Assembly (NCBI RefSeq): GCF_027812955.1
Contig: NZ_JAPYZV010000002.1
Coordinates: 310,001-374,000 of the forward strand
DNA from: Pedococcus sp. 5OH_020
Lineage (GTDB): Bacteria; Actinomycetota; Actinomycetes; Actinomycetales; Dermatophilaceae
Direction: 5' to 3'
DNA length: 64,000 bases
Each line of letters starts with the position of its first letter. Position 1 is the stretch's first letter. The notes beneath the pieces were generated by a model. It was not told where the DNA came from. It saw nothing but the letters and a program-made list of their open reading frames with translations, and ran no database searches. The translations under genes were made by a program, and so were the position numbers. This document shows positions 1 to 8,982 of this stretch, piece by piece.

Positions 1-1416
1 CACCCACGACACCGGCCCGCCCAGGAGGCCCGACAGGTCCCCGCCCGACAGCTGCAGCGACTGTCGCCCGGTCCGCTCGGCGAGCCGGCCGAGGATGACG
101 CCGACGATGAGCGGCAGGACGGGAAGCCCGAACCGGCGCATCGCGAACCCCAGGAGCCCGAGGGCCAGCAGGAGGAAGAGGTCGAACGGTTGGGCGTTCA
201 CCGCGTATGCACCCATCGACGCGAAGAAGAGGATGCCCGCATAGAGGTACGGCCGGGGGATCTGGAGCAGCTTCGCCCACGCCGGCGCCAGCGGAAGGTT
301 GAGCACCAGCAGCAGGGTGTTGCCGATGAAGAGGCTCGCGATGAGGGCCCAGACGAGCCTGGGCTCCTTCGTCAGCAGCAGTGGGCCGGGCTCGATGCCG
401 TACCCCTGGAGGGCGGCCAGCATGATCGCCGCCGTGGCGTTGGTCGGCAGGCCGAGCGCGAGCATCGGCACGAGGGTGCCCGCGGCGGAGGCGTTGTTCG
501 CGGCCTCCGGACCGGCGACGCCTTCGATGGCGCCCTTGCCGAACTCCTCCGGATGCTTGGAGAGCTTCTTCTCCGTCATGTACGACAGCACCGTGGGGAT
601 CTCGGCGCCGCCGGCCGGGATGGCGCCGAAGGGGAACCCCAGCACGGTGCCGCGCAGCCAGGGCTTCCACGACCGTCGCCAGTCGCTGCGGCCCATCCAC
701 GGCTGTCCCACCGGGATGACCTCGGCTGCCTTGTGCCGTAGGTGCGCTGCCACCCACAGTGCCTCTCCCACGGCGAAGATGCCCACGGCCACCACCACGA
801 CGTCGATGCCGTCGGCGAGCTGCGGGATGCCCATGGTGAGCCGCTGCTGGCCGGTGACGAAGTCGATGCCGACGATGCTGATCGTGAGCCCGACGAGCAG
901 CGCGGCGAACCCGCGAAGCCTGGACGACCCCAGGACCGCGGTCACACCGGTGAACGCCACGAGGATGATCGCGAAGTACTCCGGAGCTCCCAGGCTGATG
1001 GCGAACTTCACGACCTGCGGCATGACGAGGACGATCAGCATGGTGCCGATGGTGCCCGCGATGAACGACCCGATCGCCGAGGTCGCGAGCGCCTGAGCGG
1101 CGCGTCCGGCCTTGGCCATCTTGTTGCCCTCGATGGCAGTGACGACCGAGGACGACTCACCGGGGGTGTTGAGCAGGATGGAGGTGGTCGAGCCGCCGTA
1201 CATGCCGCCGTAGAAGATGCCGGCGAACAGGATCATCGCCTGGGTGGGGTGCATCCCGTAGGTGATGGGCAGCAGGAGCGCGACCGTCATCGCGGGACCG
1301 ATGCCGGGAAGTACGCCCACGCCCGTGCCGACAGTCACGCCGAGGAGCGCCAGCGCGAGGTTGAGCGGCGTCAGGACGTCGCCGAAGCCGGTGAGCAGGT
1401 GGTTGAGGTTGTCCAT
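1..1416 (-). CDS. tctA: Tripartite tricarboxylate transporter, large permease TctA (3' end outside window)
   Basis: Large membrane subunit of a TctABC secondary carboxylate importer, which uses an extracytoplasmic binding protein and an ion gradient. The visible 472 codons start [20 protein letters not shown] and carry the family's glycine-rich stretch [18 protein letters not shown] and the signature [17 protein letters not shown] near residues 80-100. Family members are about 500 residues, so only the C-terminal end is missing. The ATG at 1416 shares its A with the tctB stop (TGATG), so translation is coupled. The third gene of the tctCBA operon, probably controlled by the divergent two-component system at 3.0-5.4 kb. 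The substrate (citrate, tartrate or another carboxylate) cannot be read from the sequence. Confidence 0.93.
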   Translation of the reverse strand, partial: MDNLNHLLTGFGDVLTPLNLALALLGVTVGTGVGVLPGIGPAMTVALLLPITYGMHPTQAMILFAGIFYGGMYGGSTTSILLNTPGESSSVVTAIEGNKMAKAGRAAQALATSAIGSFIAGTIGTMLIVLVMPQVVKFAISLGAPEYFAIILVAFTGVTAVLGSSRLRGFAALLVGLTISIVGIDFVTGQQRLTMGIPQLADGIDVVVVAVGIFAVGEALWVAAHLRHKAAEVIPVGQPWMGRSDWRRSWKPWLRGTVLGFPFGAIPAGGAEIPTVLSYMTEKKLSKHPEEFGKGAIEGVAGPEAANNASAAGTLVPMLALGLPTNATAAIMLAALQGYGIEPGPLLLTKEPRLVWALIASLFIGNTLLLVLNLPLAPAWAKLLQIPRPYLYAGILFFASMGAYAVNAQPFDLFLLLALGLLGFAMRRFGLPVLPLIVGVILGRLAERTGRQSLQLSGGDLSGLLGGPVSWV

Positions 1417-1931
1417 CAGAGAATCCCCTGGAGGATGCCGGCCGGGAGGTTGACTCCCAGGCCGATGGCGAAGGCGTAGAACGTCGCCAGGGAGAGGGCG
1501 ATGCCGATGGCCAGGCCGCGGAGGTGGTGGCGGTTCCCGAGGGCGAAGGCGCTGCCCCAGAAGAGGACCGAGCCGCTGATGACCCAGCCGAGCGGCTGGA
1601 TGAGCAGCGCGTTCAGGACGAACGCGGCGGCCAGCATGACGATGGTCTTCCAGTCCGCTCGGGTGGAGAGGTCGACGTCCTCGCCGGCCTCCTCCTCCCC
1701 GCGGCCGCCGCGGGCGACATCCACGGCGTACAGCACCGCGACCACGACCAGGAGCACGCCGAGCAGGATGGGGACCGGGCGGGGACCGATGGGGTCGTTG
1801 CTGCTCGACGCCGCGCCGATGCGGCTCGCGTCGACCAGGACGAACACGCCCAGAAGGCCGAGGGCCGTGCACAGCCCGAACTGTGCGCGGTCCCTCACCC
1901 CCGTCATGACGCTGGGACGGTGGTCGGTCAT
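1416..1931 (-). CDS. tctB: Tripartite tricarboxylate transporter, small permease TctB
   Basis: Small membrane subunit of the Tct importer, 171 residues with four predicted hydrophobic segments (around [55 protein letters not shown] and [18 protein letters not shown]). The start at 1931 gives [11 protein letters not shown] and overlaps the tctC stop by ATGA; a second ATG lies eight codons further in. The loop after segment 2 is acidic ([14 protein letters not shown]). Length and position between tctC and tctA fit the TctB family, which is poorly conserved in sequence, so the call rests on topology and context. Confidence 0.9.
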   Translation of the reverse strand: MTDHRPSVMTGVRDRAQFGLCTALGLLGVFVLVDASRIGAASSSNDPIGPRPVPILLGVLLVVVAVLYAVDVARGGRGEEEAGEDVDLSTRADWKTIVMLAAAFVLNALLIQPLGWVISGSVLFWGSAFALGNRHHLRGLAIGIALSLATFYAFAIGLGVNLPAGILQGIL

Positions 1932-2938
1932 GCCAGACCGAGCTGCTTGAGGATCGTCGCGACGTCGGAGTCCTGCTGCTTCAGGAACGCGCCGAACTCG
2001 TCGCCGGTCTGGAAGGCGTCGGTCCAGCCGCGCTTCTTCTCCTCGTCCTTCCAGGCCTGCGAGTCGTGCATCTTCGTCAGGGCGTCGATCCACTGCTTGC
2101 TGTCGGCCTCGGAGATGCCGGGAGGCCCGACGATGCCACGCCAGTTGGTGAAGACGAGGTCGATCCCGCTGCTCTTGAGGGTGGGGACGTCCTTGAGGGC
2201 CTCGATGGGCTGCTCGCTCGTCACGGCCAGGACCCGGACCTCGCCGGCCTCCACCTGGTCGAGGAACTCGCCGAACCCGCTGGCACCGAACGCGATCTTG
2301 TTGCCGAGCAGGGCCGGAAGGAGCTCGCCGCCACCGTCGTAGGTCACGTAGTTGACGGTCTTCGGGTCGATGCCCACGGCCTTCGCGAGCTGCATCGGCA
2401 GGAGGTGGTCGGGACCGCCCGGCGAGGAGCCACCACCGACGGGGAACTTCTTCGGGTTGGCCTTCCACGCCTTCACGAGCGCGTTGATGTCCTTGTACGG
2501 CGAGTCCTTGGGTACGACGATCGCACCCGCCTCCTCGATGAGCTTGGCGATGGGCGTCGTCTGGTTGAGGGTCGCCTTGCTCTTCTGGGTGTATGCGGCG
2601 CCGACGACGCCCAGCCCCATCTGCATGGCCAGCTTGCCGTTGGACTTCTCGTTGACGATGCGCTGGAGGCCGACCGTGCCACCGGCTCCGGGGAGGTTGA
2701 AGACCTGGATGCTGCCGGTGATCTTCTGGGACTCCATCACCTTGGCGGCGGTCCTGGCGGTGGTGTCGTAGCCACCACCCGGGGCGTTGGGGACCATCAG
2801 CTGCAGTCCGTTGGCCGGCTTGCCGCCACCGGAGGAGGACGAGCCGGTGCCGGCCTTGTCGGCGGTCGCGCCACAGGCGCTGAGGGCCAGGGCCGTGACG
2901 GCGACGGCGCCGAGCAGGACGGTGGGGCGGGTTCTCAT
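1928..2938 (-). CDS. tctC: Tripartite tricarboxylate transporter substrate-binding lipoprotein TctC
   Basis: Extracytoplasmic binding protein (Bug/TctC family), 336 residues, that captures a carboxylate and delivers it to TctAB. It starts [20 protein letters not shown] and has a lipobox LSAC, then a Ser/Gly linker typical of surface-tethered binding proteins. Family features include [27 protein letters not shown] and the NWRG segment before the C-terminal lobe. The ATG at 2938 is chosen because it opens the signal peptide and has an AAAGG Shine-Dalgarno about 9 bases upstream; an ATG ten codons earlier would spoil the signal peptide. First gene of tctCBA, divergent from the sensor kinase across a 99-bp gap. 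Confidence 0.95.
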   Translation of the reverse strand: MRTRPTVLLGAVAVTALALSACGATADKAGTGSSSSGGGKPANGLQLMVPNAPGGGYDTTARTAAKVMESQKITGSIQVFNLPGAGGTVGLQRIVNEKSNGKLAMQMGLGVVGAAYTQKSKATLNQTTPIAKLIEEAGAIVVPKDSPYKDINALVKAWKANPKKFPVGGGSSPGGPDHLLPMQLAKAVGIDPKTVNYVTYDGGGELLPALLGNKIAFGASGFGEFLDQVEAGEVRVLAVTSEQPIEALKDVPTLKSSGIDLVFTNWRGIVGPPGISEADSKQWIDALTKMHDSQAWKDEEKKRGWTDAFQTGDEFGAFLKQQDSDVATILKQLGLA

Positions 2939-3037
2939 CGTTGAGACCTTTCGTGATTGGGAGGACACTGCGCTTGCGGGACCAGCGCGCCATGATCGTG
3001 TCTGCTCCGTTGCCGATCCGTCCCCCTTCTGTCCGCA

Positions 3038-4720
3038 GTGAAGGTTGAGTTCATAGTGGTCTCACGTGCCCGGCGTCCTACGCTGGCCGGCCAGATGCTG
3101 GTCCTGCAGCTCGCGGTGATCCTCGTCGTCCTCCTGCTGGTCGGCGCACTGTCGCTCGCGCAGTCGTCGGCCACGTTCACCCGCGTGGAGGGGCGCCGCG
3201 TCTCTGCGCTCGCCGAGCAGCTGGGCAGCAACCCCCTGGTCCGCGACAGCCTGGCGACGCCGGAGAGCCGCACGGGGCTCGCCACTCTCGGACAGGGCTT
3301 CGTCACGCAGTCCAGGGTAGGGACCGTCACCTTCGCCGATGCCGACGAGCACGTCCGGACGTCGACCGACCCGTCCCTCGACGACACGCGGATCCCGCTG
3401 CCGCGCAAGGCGGTTGCCGATGGTGCCAGCTGGTCGGGCACGCTCGAGATCGGCGGCCAACGACAGCTCGTCTCGCAGGTACCGGTGTTCAGCGTCGCGC
3501 CGGGTCACGTCGGCGAGCACGTCGGCACCGTGATGATCTCGGAGGCGTTCCCGTCGTCCTGGGAGCGTCTGCAGGGAGCCTCGTCGTACCTGCTCACCTA
3601 CCTCGGCACCGCGCTCGCCGTGGGCCTGCTGGGCTCCTGGCTGCTCGCCCGCCGGATCAAGCGGCAGACCCTCGGGATGGAGCCCCGCGAGATCGCCGGC
3701 CTCGCCGAGCACCGCGAGGCCATGCTCTACGGCATCGCCGAGGGCGTCATCGCCCTGGACCCGCAACGCCGGATCACCCTGGTCAACGAGGTGGCGCGCC
3801 GCCTTCTCGACCTGCCGGAACACTCGATCGGGATGAGCCTGGCCGACCTGCGCATCCGCGGTCGCCTGTACGACGTGCTCGCCGGCGACCAGGACGCCCC
3901 AGCCGGCGACCTCGGTGACACCCGCGGCACCGAGGCTTCGGACCAGCACGACCAGGTGGTCGTCCGGCGTGGACGAGTCCTGGTGATGAACCGGATGCGG
4001 GTGGACAAGGACGGTCGGCACCTCGGCACCGTCACCACCCTCCGGGACCGGACCGCCCTGGCGGACCTCGAGCGGGAGATCGGCTCGTTCCGCAGCACCA
4101 CCCAGCTGCTCCGCGCGCAGGGGCACGAGTTCGCCAACCAGCTGCACACGATCAGCGGCCTGATCCAGATCGGTGAGTACGACGAGGTCGTCCGGTACGT
4201 CGACGCGGTGAGCCGGCGACGGCACTCCCTCGACCTCAGCGTGAACAGCCGGGTGCGGGACGCTGCCGTGGCAGCCCTGCTCATGGCCAAGGCGTCCCTG
4301 GCCGCGGAGCGGCGCGTCGACCTTCGGATCAGCGAGGACTCGGCGCTCGACCGCCTTCAGCCGGAGGACTCTGCGGACGTCGCCACGGTGGTGGGCAACC
4401 TCGTGGACAACGCCATCGACGCCGCCTCGGGCAGCGCTGGGTCCTGGGTCGAGATCGGGATCAGCCACGACACGACCACGGTGCGGATCACCGTGCGGGA
4501 CTCGGGCCCCGGGGTGCCCGAGGCCTTCGCGGCTGAGGTGTTCGACCACGGGGTGACGACGAAGACGGGGAGCGAGGGCGCGCACGGGATCGGGCTGGCG
4601 CTGAGCCGTCTGGTGTGCCAGCGCCGCGGCGGCGAGATCGGGTTCGAGAACACTGCCGACGGAGCATCCTTCACCGCGCAGCTCACCGTCGAGCCCGTCC
4701 CGGCTGTCGTCTCGCCGTGA
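3038..4720 (+). CDS. CitA/DcuS-type sensor histidine kinase
   Basis: Membrane sensor kinase, 560 residues. Domains in order: transmembrane segment about 20-41, extracytoplasmic sensor domain about 42-182, transmembrane segment about 184-204, cytoplasmic PAS domain about 220-335, a Spo0B-like dimerisation helix with phospho-acceptor His363 in RAQGHEFANQLHTISGL, and an ATPase domain with NLVDNAIDA, DSGPGVP and GIGLALSR. This is the layout of citrate and C4-dicarboxylate sensors. The GTG at 3038 is the first start; a GTG a few codons later is possible. It overlaps its response regulator by GTGA and lies divergent to tctCBA, so it most likely senses the carboxylate imported by TctABC. Confidence 0.93.
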   Translation: MKVEFIVVSRARRPTLAGQMLVLQLAVILVVLLLVGALSLAQSSATFTRVEGRRVSALAEQLGSNPLVRDSLATPESRTGLATLGQGFVTQSRVGTVTFADADEHVRTSTDPSLDDTRIPLPRKAVADGASWSGTLEIGGQRQLVSQVPVFSVAPGHVGEHVGTVMISEAFPSSWERLQGASSYLLTYLGTALAVGLLGSWLLARRIKRQTLGMEPREIAGLAEHREAMLYGIAEGVIALDPQRRITLVNEVARRLLDLPEHSIGMSLADLRIRGRLYDVLAGDQDAPAGDLGDTRGTEASDQHDQVVVRRGRVLVMNRMRVDKDGRHLGTVTTLRDRTALADLEREIGSFRSTTQLLRAQGHEFANQLHTISGLIQIGEYDEVVRYVDAVSRRRHSLDLSVNSRVRDAAVAALLMAKASLAAERRVDLRISEDSALDRLQPEDSADVATVVGNLVDNAIDAASGSAGSWVEIGISHDTTTVRITVRDSGPGVPEAFAAEVFDHGVTTKTGSEGAHGIGLALSRLVCQRRGGEIGFENTADGASFTAQLTVEPVPAVVSP

Positions 4721-5385
4721 TCCGCGTCCTCATCGTCGACGACGACTTCATGGTGGCCAGGGTGCATACGGGGTTCGTCGCCCGCGTCGAGGGGTTCGAG
4801 GTCGTCGGAACGGCCCACACAGGAGCGGAGGCCGTCACGACAGCCCTCCGGACCACTCCAGACCTGGTGCTGCTCGACCTGTACCTGCCCGACCGCTTCG
4901 GCCTCGACGTCCTGTCCGACCTGCGCCGGTCGGGCAGCGACAGCGACGTCATCGTCATCACGGCCGCCAAGGAGGTCGACGCCGTCCGGGGGGCGCTACG
5001 CCAAGGGGTGGTCGACTACGTCCTCAAGCCGTTCGGCTTCCCGGACCTTCGCGAGCGGCTCGAGCGGTATGCCGCCCAGCGGGACCTGCTGCACGGCGGC
5101 GAGGTGACCGGCCAGGACGACATCGACCGGGTGCTCGCCCGCAGCGGCGCGGTAGGCACCAGCACCCTGCCCAAGGGGTTGAGCCCCGAGACCGTCACCT
5201 TGGTCAGCGCCGCGCTGCGAGAGGCGTCCGGCACGCTCTCCGCCTCGGAGGCGGCCGAGCGGGTCGGGATCTCGCGGGTGAGCGCCCGGCGGTACCTCGA
5301 GTACTTCGTGAGCACCGGCCGCGCTGCGGTGACTCTGAAGTACGGCACGACCGGTCGCCCGGAGCGGCGCTACCGCCGGGCCTGA
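4717..5385 (+). CDS. CitB/DcuR-family response regulator
   Basis: Partner response regulator, 222 residues, starting at the GTG that overlaps the kinase stop (MIRVLIVDDDFMV). The receiver domain carries the acidic cluster Asp8-Asp9-Asp10, phospho-acceptor Asp54 in LVLLDLYLPD, and the Lys of YVLKPFGF near residue 103. The C-terminal part (about 150-222) is the helix-turn-helix of the CitB family, including ASEAAERVGISRVSARRYLE. Likely activates the divergent tctCBA operon on carboxylate binding by the kinase; that link is inferred from gene order. Confidence 0.93.
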   Translation: MIRVLIVDDDFMVARVHTGFVARVEGFEVVGTAHTGAEAVTTALRTTPDLVLLDLYLPDRFGLDVLSDLRRSGSDSDVIVITAAKEVDAVRGALRQGVVDYVLKPFGFPDLRERLERYAAQRDLLHGGEVTGQDDIDRVLARSGAVGTSTLPKGLSPETVTLVSAALREASGTLSASEAAERVGISRVSARRYLEYFVSTGRAAVTLKYGTTGRPERRYRRA

Positions 5386-5418
5386 CCTCCTGCCTCCACG
5401 CCTGCGCTGCCCGGATAC

Positions 5419-5434
5419 GTCTCGGGACTGAGAC
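5419..5434. promoter_or_regulatory. Inverted repeat ahead of the IclR gene (candidate autoregulatory operator)
   Basis: GTCTC-N6-GAGAC, a perfect five-base inverted repeat ending 9 bases before the GTG of the IclR-family gene. IclR proteins commonly bind short palindromes at their own promoter, so this is a reasonable operator candidate, but the arms are short and I found no second copy in the window. Confidence 0.35.
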
Positions 5435-5443
5435 ACTCGCCGT

Positions 5444-6205
5444 GTGGCCAACGCACCCGCCGCGCGGCATACCCTCGAGCTGCTGACCCTCCTGGCCCGG
5501 CACACCGAGCCTCTGCCCGCCGGCTCCATCGCCCGAGAGCTGGGGCTTCCGCGCTCCAGCACCTACCACCTGCTGGCGGTCCTGCGGGACCACGGCTTCG
5601 TGACGCACCTGGAGGAGGAACGCCGCTACGGGCTGGGCGTGGCGGCCTTCGAGCTCGGCTCGGCGTACCAGCGCCAGGCGCCCCTGCAGCGGATCGCCCG
5701 GCCCCTGCTCGGACGGCTGGTGGACCAGACGACCCACAACGCGCATCTCGCCGTGCTGCACGGGCGTGACGTGCTCTACGTGATCGAGGAGCGAGCCCCC
5801 GGTCGCCCGCTCCTGGTCACGGATGTCGGCGTGAGGCTCCCCGCCCCGCTGACGGCCAGTGGCCTCGCCATGCTCGCCGAGCTCCCACCCGCCCAGCTCC
5901 GAGCCCTGTTCCCGCACCGCGACACCCTGGTGCAGCGCGACGGGCAGGGTCCCACCACGGTGAGCGAGCTGCGGCGGGAGCTGACGACGGTACGCAGCCG
6001 CGGGTACGCACTCGAGGACGACTCGGTCAGCGAAGGTCTGTCGTCAGTCGCGCGGGCGGTGCTCGACCACACCGGCCACCCGGTGGCGGGAGTCGCGCTG
6101 ACCTTCCCCCGCGACACGGTGGACGCCGCCGAGCGGGCCGCCCTGGTCACCGCCGTCAGCCGGGTGGCCGCGGCGCTGACCGCCCGGATCGGCGGTGTGC
6201 GTTGA
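5444..6205 (+). CDS. IclR-family transcriptional regulator
   Basis: DNA-binding regulator of 253 residues. The N-terminal winged helix (about 5-65) includes AGSIARELGLPRSSTYHLLA, and the C-terminal IclR effector domain (about 80-250) includes NAHLAVLHGRDVLYVIEERA and GYALEDDSVSEGLSSVARAV, the usual family motif. IclR proteins bind small carboxylates or aromatics. The start is the GTG at 5444. Its stop overlaps the TTG start of the MobA-like gene, so the chain 5444-7802 is probably one transcript. The target is unknown; a link to the adjacent carboxylate transporter is possible. Confidence 0.92.
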   Translation: MANAPAARHTLELLTLLARHTEPLPAGSIARELGLPRSSTYHLLAVLRDHGFVTHLEEERRYGLGVAAFELGSAYQRQAPLQRIARPLLGRLVDQTTHNAHLAVLHGRDVLYVIEERAPGRPLLVTDVGVRLPAPLTASGLAMLAELPPAQLRALFPHRDTLVQRDGQGPTTVSELRRELTTVRSRGYALEDDSVSEGLSSVARAVLDHTGHPVAGVALTFPRDTVDAAERAALVTAVSRVAAALTARIGGVR

Positions 6206-6828
6206 CCGCCGCGCGGGATGCCGAAACCCGGGCCGTGGGCCACGCGTCGGTGGGTCCCGTCCCGGACAGCAGGCCGGCCGCCGTGGTGCTGTGCGGGGGC
6301 CAGGGACGGCGGTTCGGCGGCGACAAGACGAGCGCGGACCTGGCCGGTCGGCCCATCCTCGACCACCTGCTGGACGACCTACCCGCCAACTGGGACGTGC
6401 TCTGTGTCGGGCAGCGGCGGCCGACGGGCCGCGAGGTCCGCTGGTGCCGCGAGGAGCCCCCGGGCGGAGGACCGGTCGCCGCGCTCGCTGCCGCACTGCC
6501 TTCGGTCAGCTCGCCGGTGGTCGTGCTGCTCGCGGGTGACATGCCGTACGCCGGGACCGCTGCCGCCATGCTTGCCGACCGGCTGGCCGAGCTGGACGGC
6601 GTGGAGGCGGTGGTCGGCACGGACGGTGACCACAGGCTCCAGCCGCTGCTCGGGGCCTACCGGGCCGAGGCCCTGCGACGAGCGCTCCCCGGGTCGCCGG
6701 CGGGTACGCCGCTCATGCGGCTGATGGACCGGCTGGTGGTCGTCACCGACCCTGTGGGCGACCAGGCGGGCCTCGACGTCGACACTCCGGACGACCTGGA
6801 ACAGGCCCGCCATAGGCTCGGAGGATGA
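6202..6828 (+). CDS. MobA-like nucleotidyltransferase (molybdenum cofactor guanylyltransferase family)
   Basis: Cytoplasmic NTP transferase of 208 residues. The nucleotide-binding signature VVLCGGQGRRFGGDK lies at about 29-43, followed by the Asp of LLAGDMPY near 115, which binds metal and nucleotide in this family. MobA adds GMP to molybdopterin, but close relatives act on other cofactors (for example the MobA-like domain of MocA) and there is no other molybdenum gene in the window, so the exact substrate is open. Start is a TTG overlapping the IclR stop (TTGA); a GTG about 12 codons further in is an alternative. The stop overlaps the ATG of the next gene. Confidence 0.85.
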   Translation: MTAARDAETRAVGHASVGPVPDSRPAAVVLCGGQGRRFGGDKTSADLAGRPILDHLLDDLPANWDVLCVGQRRPTGREVRWCREEPPGGGPVAALAAALPSVSSPVVVLLAGDMPYAGTAAAMLADRLAELDGVEAVVGTDGDHRLQPLLGAYRAEALRRALPGSPAGTPLMRLMDRLVVVTDPVGDQAGLDVDTPDDLEQARHRLGG

Positions 6829-7802
6829 AGGCCATCACCATCCCCGCCCCAGGCGACGCCTCGGCGCTCGTCCTCGCCGACGTCCCAGACCCCGAGCCGG
6901 CCGACGGAGAGGTACGGATCCGGGTGGCCGCCGCCGGCGTCAACCGGGCCGACGTCATGCAGCGGCAGGGCCACTACCCACCGCCTCCCGGGGCGTCGGA
7001 GTACCCCGGCCTGGAGGTCAGCGGCACGATCGACGCCGTCGGCCCCGGCGTCGCCGGGTGGGCGGCCGGTGACGAGGTGTGCGCGCTGCTCTCGGGTGGT
7101 GGCTACGCCGAGCTGGTCTGCCTCCCCTCCGGGCAGGTGCTGCCGGTGCCTGCCGGTGTCTCCCTCACCGACGCCGCGGCGCTGCCCGAGGTCGTGTGCA
7201 CGGTGTGGTCGAACGTGTTCATGACGGCGAACCTGCTTCCGGGCCAGACCCTGCTCGTCCACGGCGGGTCCTCCGGCATCGGGACCATGGCCGTCCAGCT
7301 GGCCCGCGAGGTCGGTGCGCGGGTCGCGGTCACCGCCGGCACCGCGGACAAGCTGGAAGCCTGTCGTCGCCTCGGCGCCGACGTCCTCGTCAACTACCGC
7401 GAACAGGACTTCGTCGAGCAGGTGAAGGAGGCCACCGGCGGCGCGGGGGCCGACGTGGTCCTCGACAACATGGGCGCGAAGTACCTGACGCGGAACCTCG
7501 AGGCCCTGGCAGTGAACGGCCGGCTCGTGGTCATCGGGCTACAGGGCGGCGTCAAGGCCGAGCTCGACCTCGGGCAGCTGCTGCGCAAGCGTGCCGCCGT
7601 CATCGCGACGTCGCTGCGCGCTCGTCCTTCGGCCGAGAAGGCATCGATCGTGACAGCGGTGCGCGAGCACGTCTGGCCCCTGCTCGACGCGGGTCGGGTC
7701 CATCCGGTCGTCCACGGATCCTTTCCGCTGGCTGAGGCGGCGCAGGCCCACCGAGCCTTGGAGGCCAGCGGCCACATCGGGAAGCTGCTGCTGACCCTCT
7801 GA
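6825..7802 (+). CDS. Zinc-independent NAD(P)H:quinone oxidoreductase (MDR superfamily)
   Basis: Medium-chain dehydrogenase/reductase of 325 residues, quinone oxidoreductase type. It has the N-terminal GroES-like domain (GVNRADVMQRQGHYPPPPGA, residues about 38-57) without the zinc-binding Cys set of alcohol dehydrogenases, then a Rossmann domain with LLVHGGSSGIGTMAVQLA. It resembles the PIG3/QorB branch, which reduces quinones with NADPH. ATG at 6825 overlaps the upstream stop by ATGA, so it is translated with the MobA-like gene. No functional link to that gene is obvious. Confidence 0.92.
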   Translation: MKAITIPAPGDASALVLADVPDPEPADGEVRIRVAAAGVNRADVMQRQGHYPPPPGASEYPGLEVSGTIDAVGPGVAGWAAGDEVCALLSGGGYAELVCLPSGQVLPVPAGVSLTDAAALPEVVCTVWSNVFMTANLLPGQTLLVHGGSSGIGTMAVQLAREVGARVAVTAGTADKLEACRRLGADVLVNYREQDFVEQVKEATGGAGADVVLDNMGAKYLTRNLEALAVNGRLVVIGLQGGVKAELDLGQLLRKRAAVIATSLRARPSAEKASIVTAVREHVWPLLDAGRVHPVVHGSFPLAEAAQAHRALEASGHIGKLLLTL

Positions 7803-7841
7803 CGCGCCCGCGACAGGCGCGACTCTGCCACGCTGACGCCC

Positions 7842-8204
7842 ATGAACGCTGCCGCCGCCTTTCTGGTCGCCCTGGTCGCGCTGATCCACGTCTACATCGT
7901 CGTGCTGGAGATGGCGCTGTGGACGGCGCCACGAGGGCGCGCGGCGTTCGGCCTGGAGCCCGAGTTCGCCGAGGCCACGAAGACCCTCGCGGCCAACCAG
8001 GGCCTGTACAACGGGTTCCTCGCGGCGGGGCTGCTCTGGGGCCTCCTGGGCCCGGAGCACCTGCGGTTCGCGTTCCGGGTGTTCTTCCTCGGTTGCGTGG
8101 TGGTCGCGGGACTCTACGGCGCGGCCACTGCCAACCGCAGGATCCTGGTCGTGCAGGCCCTGCCGGCCGCCATCGCCCTAGTGGTCGCGGTTCTGGCCGG
8201 CTGA
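7842..8204 (+). CDS. DUF1304 membrane protein
   Basis: Small integral membrane protein of 120 residues with four hydrophobic segments. The features ALIHVYIVVLEMALW near the N-terminus and LAANQGLYNGFLAAGLLWG in the middle are typical of DUF1304. The function is unknown. It follows the quinone oxidoreductase by 39 bases. A GC-rich hairpin 37 bases after its stop probably ends this transcript. Confidence 0.9.
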   Translation: MNAAAAFLVALVALIHVYIVVLEMALWTAPRGRAAFGLEPEFAEATKTLAANQGLYNGFLAAGLLWGLLGPEHLRFAFRVFFLGCVVVAGLYGAATANRRILVVQALPAAIALVVAVLAG

Positions 8205-8240
8205 GCCCACGCCGCACCGCGCGGTTGCTCGCTGGGCTGT

Positions 8241-8256
8241 GGCGGGAGCACCCGCC
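8241..8256 (+). terminator. GC hairpin after the DUF1304 gene
   Basis: GGCGGG-AGCA-CCCGCC, a six-base stem with a four-base loop, 37 bases after the DUF1304 stop and directly before the -35 box of the PadR promoter. There is no T-tract, as is common in high-GC actinobacteria. Confidence 0.55.
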
Positions 8257-8257
8257 C

Positions 8258-8313
8258 TTGACGGGCGGACACATACTGAGTATACCTCTCTCACCAGGGT
8301 TGATACCCGGTAT
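8258..8313 (+). promoter_or_regulatory. Promoter with two palindromic PadR-type operators
   Basis: A near-consensus promoter: TTGACG at 8258-8263, a 17-base spacer, and TATACC at 8281-8286. Two 11-base palindromes lie on it: ATACT-G-AGTAT at 8273-8283, covering the start of the -10, and ATACC-C-GGTAT at 8303-8313, just past the expected transcription start. Their centres are exactly 30 bases apart, about three helical turns, so two bound dimers would sit on the same face. ATAC...GTAT palindromes are typical of PadR-family operators. The layout predicts that the PadR protein represses itself and the downstream ABC genes. Confidence 0.8.
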
Positions 8314-8343
8314 AGGTCCGGGTTGCGGAAGACGGGGGCGGGG

Positions 8344-8982
8344 ATGTCGGTCAAGAGAGGGCTGTTGGCGCTGCTGGCCCAGCGGCCCATGTATGGCGCC
8401 CAGCTGCGGGCGGAGTTCGAGGCAAGGACCGGCGGCAGCTGGCCGCTCAACGTCGGACAGGTCTACACGACGCTGGCGAGGCTGGAGCGCGACGGTCTCG
8501 TGGAGGCGGTCGGCGAGGACGCCGAGGGTCGGATCAGCTACCGGCTCACGCGCTCAGGGGAGGCGGAGGTCGCCCGCTGGTGGACCTCCCCGGTCGACCG
8601 GCAGGCCACGCCCCGTGACGAGCTGGTCATCAAGCTCGCGCTGGCCGTCACCGTCGAGGGCGTCGACGTCCACCGGGTCGTGCAGGCCCAGCGCACGGCC
8701 ACACTGCGGCACCTGCAGGACCTGACGCGGCTGAAGCACCGCGCCGCCGCAGGTCACGAGCCCGCCGCGTCCGGTCACGACGCGGATCTCGCCTGGCTGC
8801 TCGTCCTGGAGAACCTCGTCTACGCCGGGGAGGCCGAAGTCAGATGGCTCGACCACGTCGAGGCAAGCCTGGCGCGGGAGGCGGGACGGTCCCGAGCTGG
8901 CGGAGGCGCCATACCGGCCACGCCCGCGCACGGGCCCGCCACCGAGGCCGGCTCCACGGCAGCGAAGGGAGCGGCACGGTGA
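8344..8982 (+). CDS. PadR-family transcriptional regulator
   Basis: Regulator of 212 residues with an N-terminal PadR winged helix (about 1-80: KRGLLALLAQRPMYGAQLRA, VGQVYTTLARLERDGLVE) and a C-terminal helical dimerisation domain of the Vir_act_alpha_C type. ATG at 8344 is preferred over an in-frame ATG at 8239: it follows a GGGGCGGGG purine run, begins at the conserved domain edge, and lies downstream of the promoter and operators. The stop overlaps the GTG of the ABC ATPase, so the regulator and transporter are translationally coupled. Likely a repressor released by a toxic ligand exported by the transporter. Confidence 0.93.
   Translation: MSVKRGLLALLAQRPMYGAQLRAEFEARTGGSWPLNVGQVYTTLARLERDGLVEAVGEDAEGRISYRLTRSGEAEVARWWTSPVDRQATPRDELVIKLALAVTVEGVDVHRVVQAQRTATLRHLQDLTRLKHRAAAGHEPAASGHDADLAWLLVLENLVYAGEAEVRWLDHVEASLAREAGRSRAGGGAIPATPAHGPATEAGSTAAKGAAR

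Noticed and set aside
6202-6828. Naming the MobA-like gene mobA
   Set aside because: No molybdopterin or molybdoenzyme gene is nearby, and related transferases act on other cofactors.
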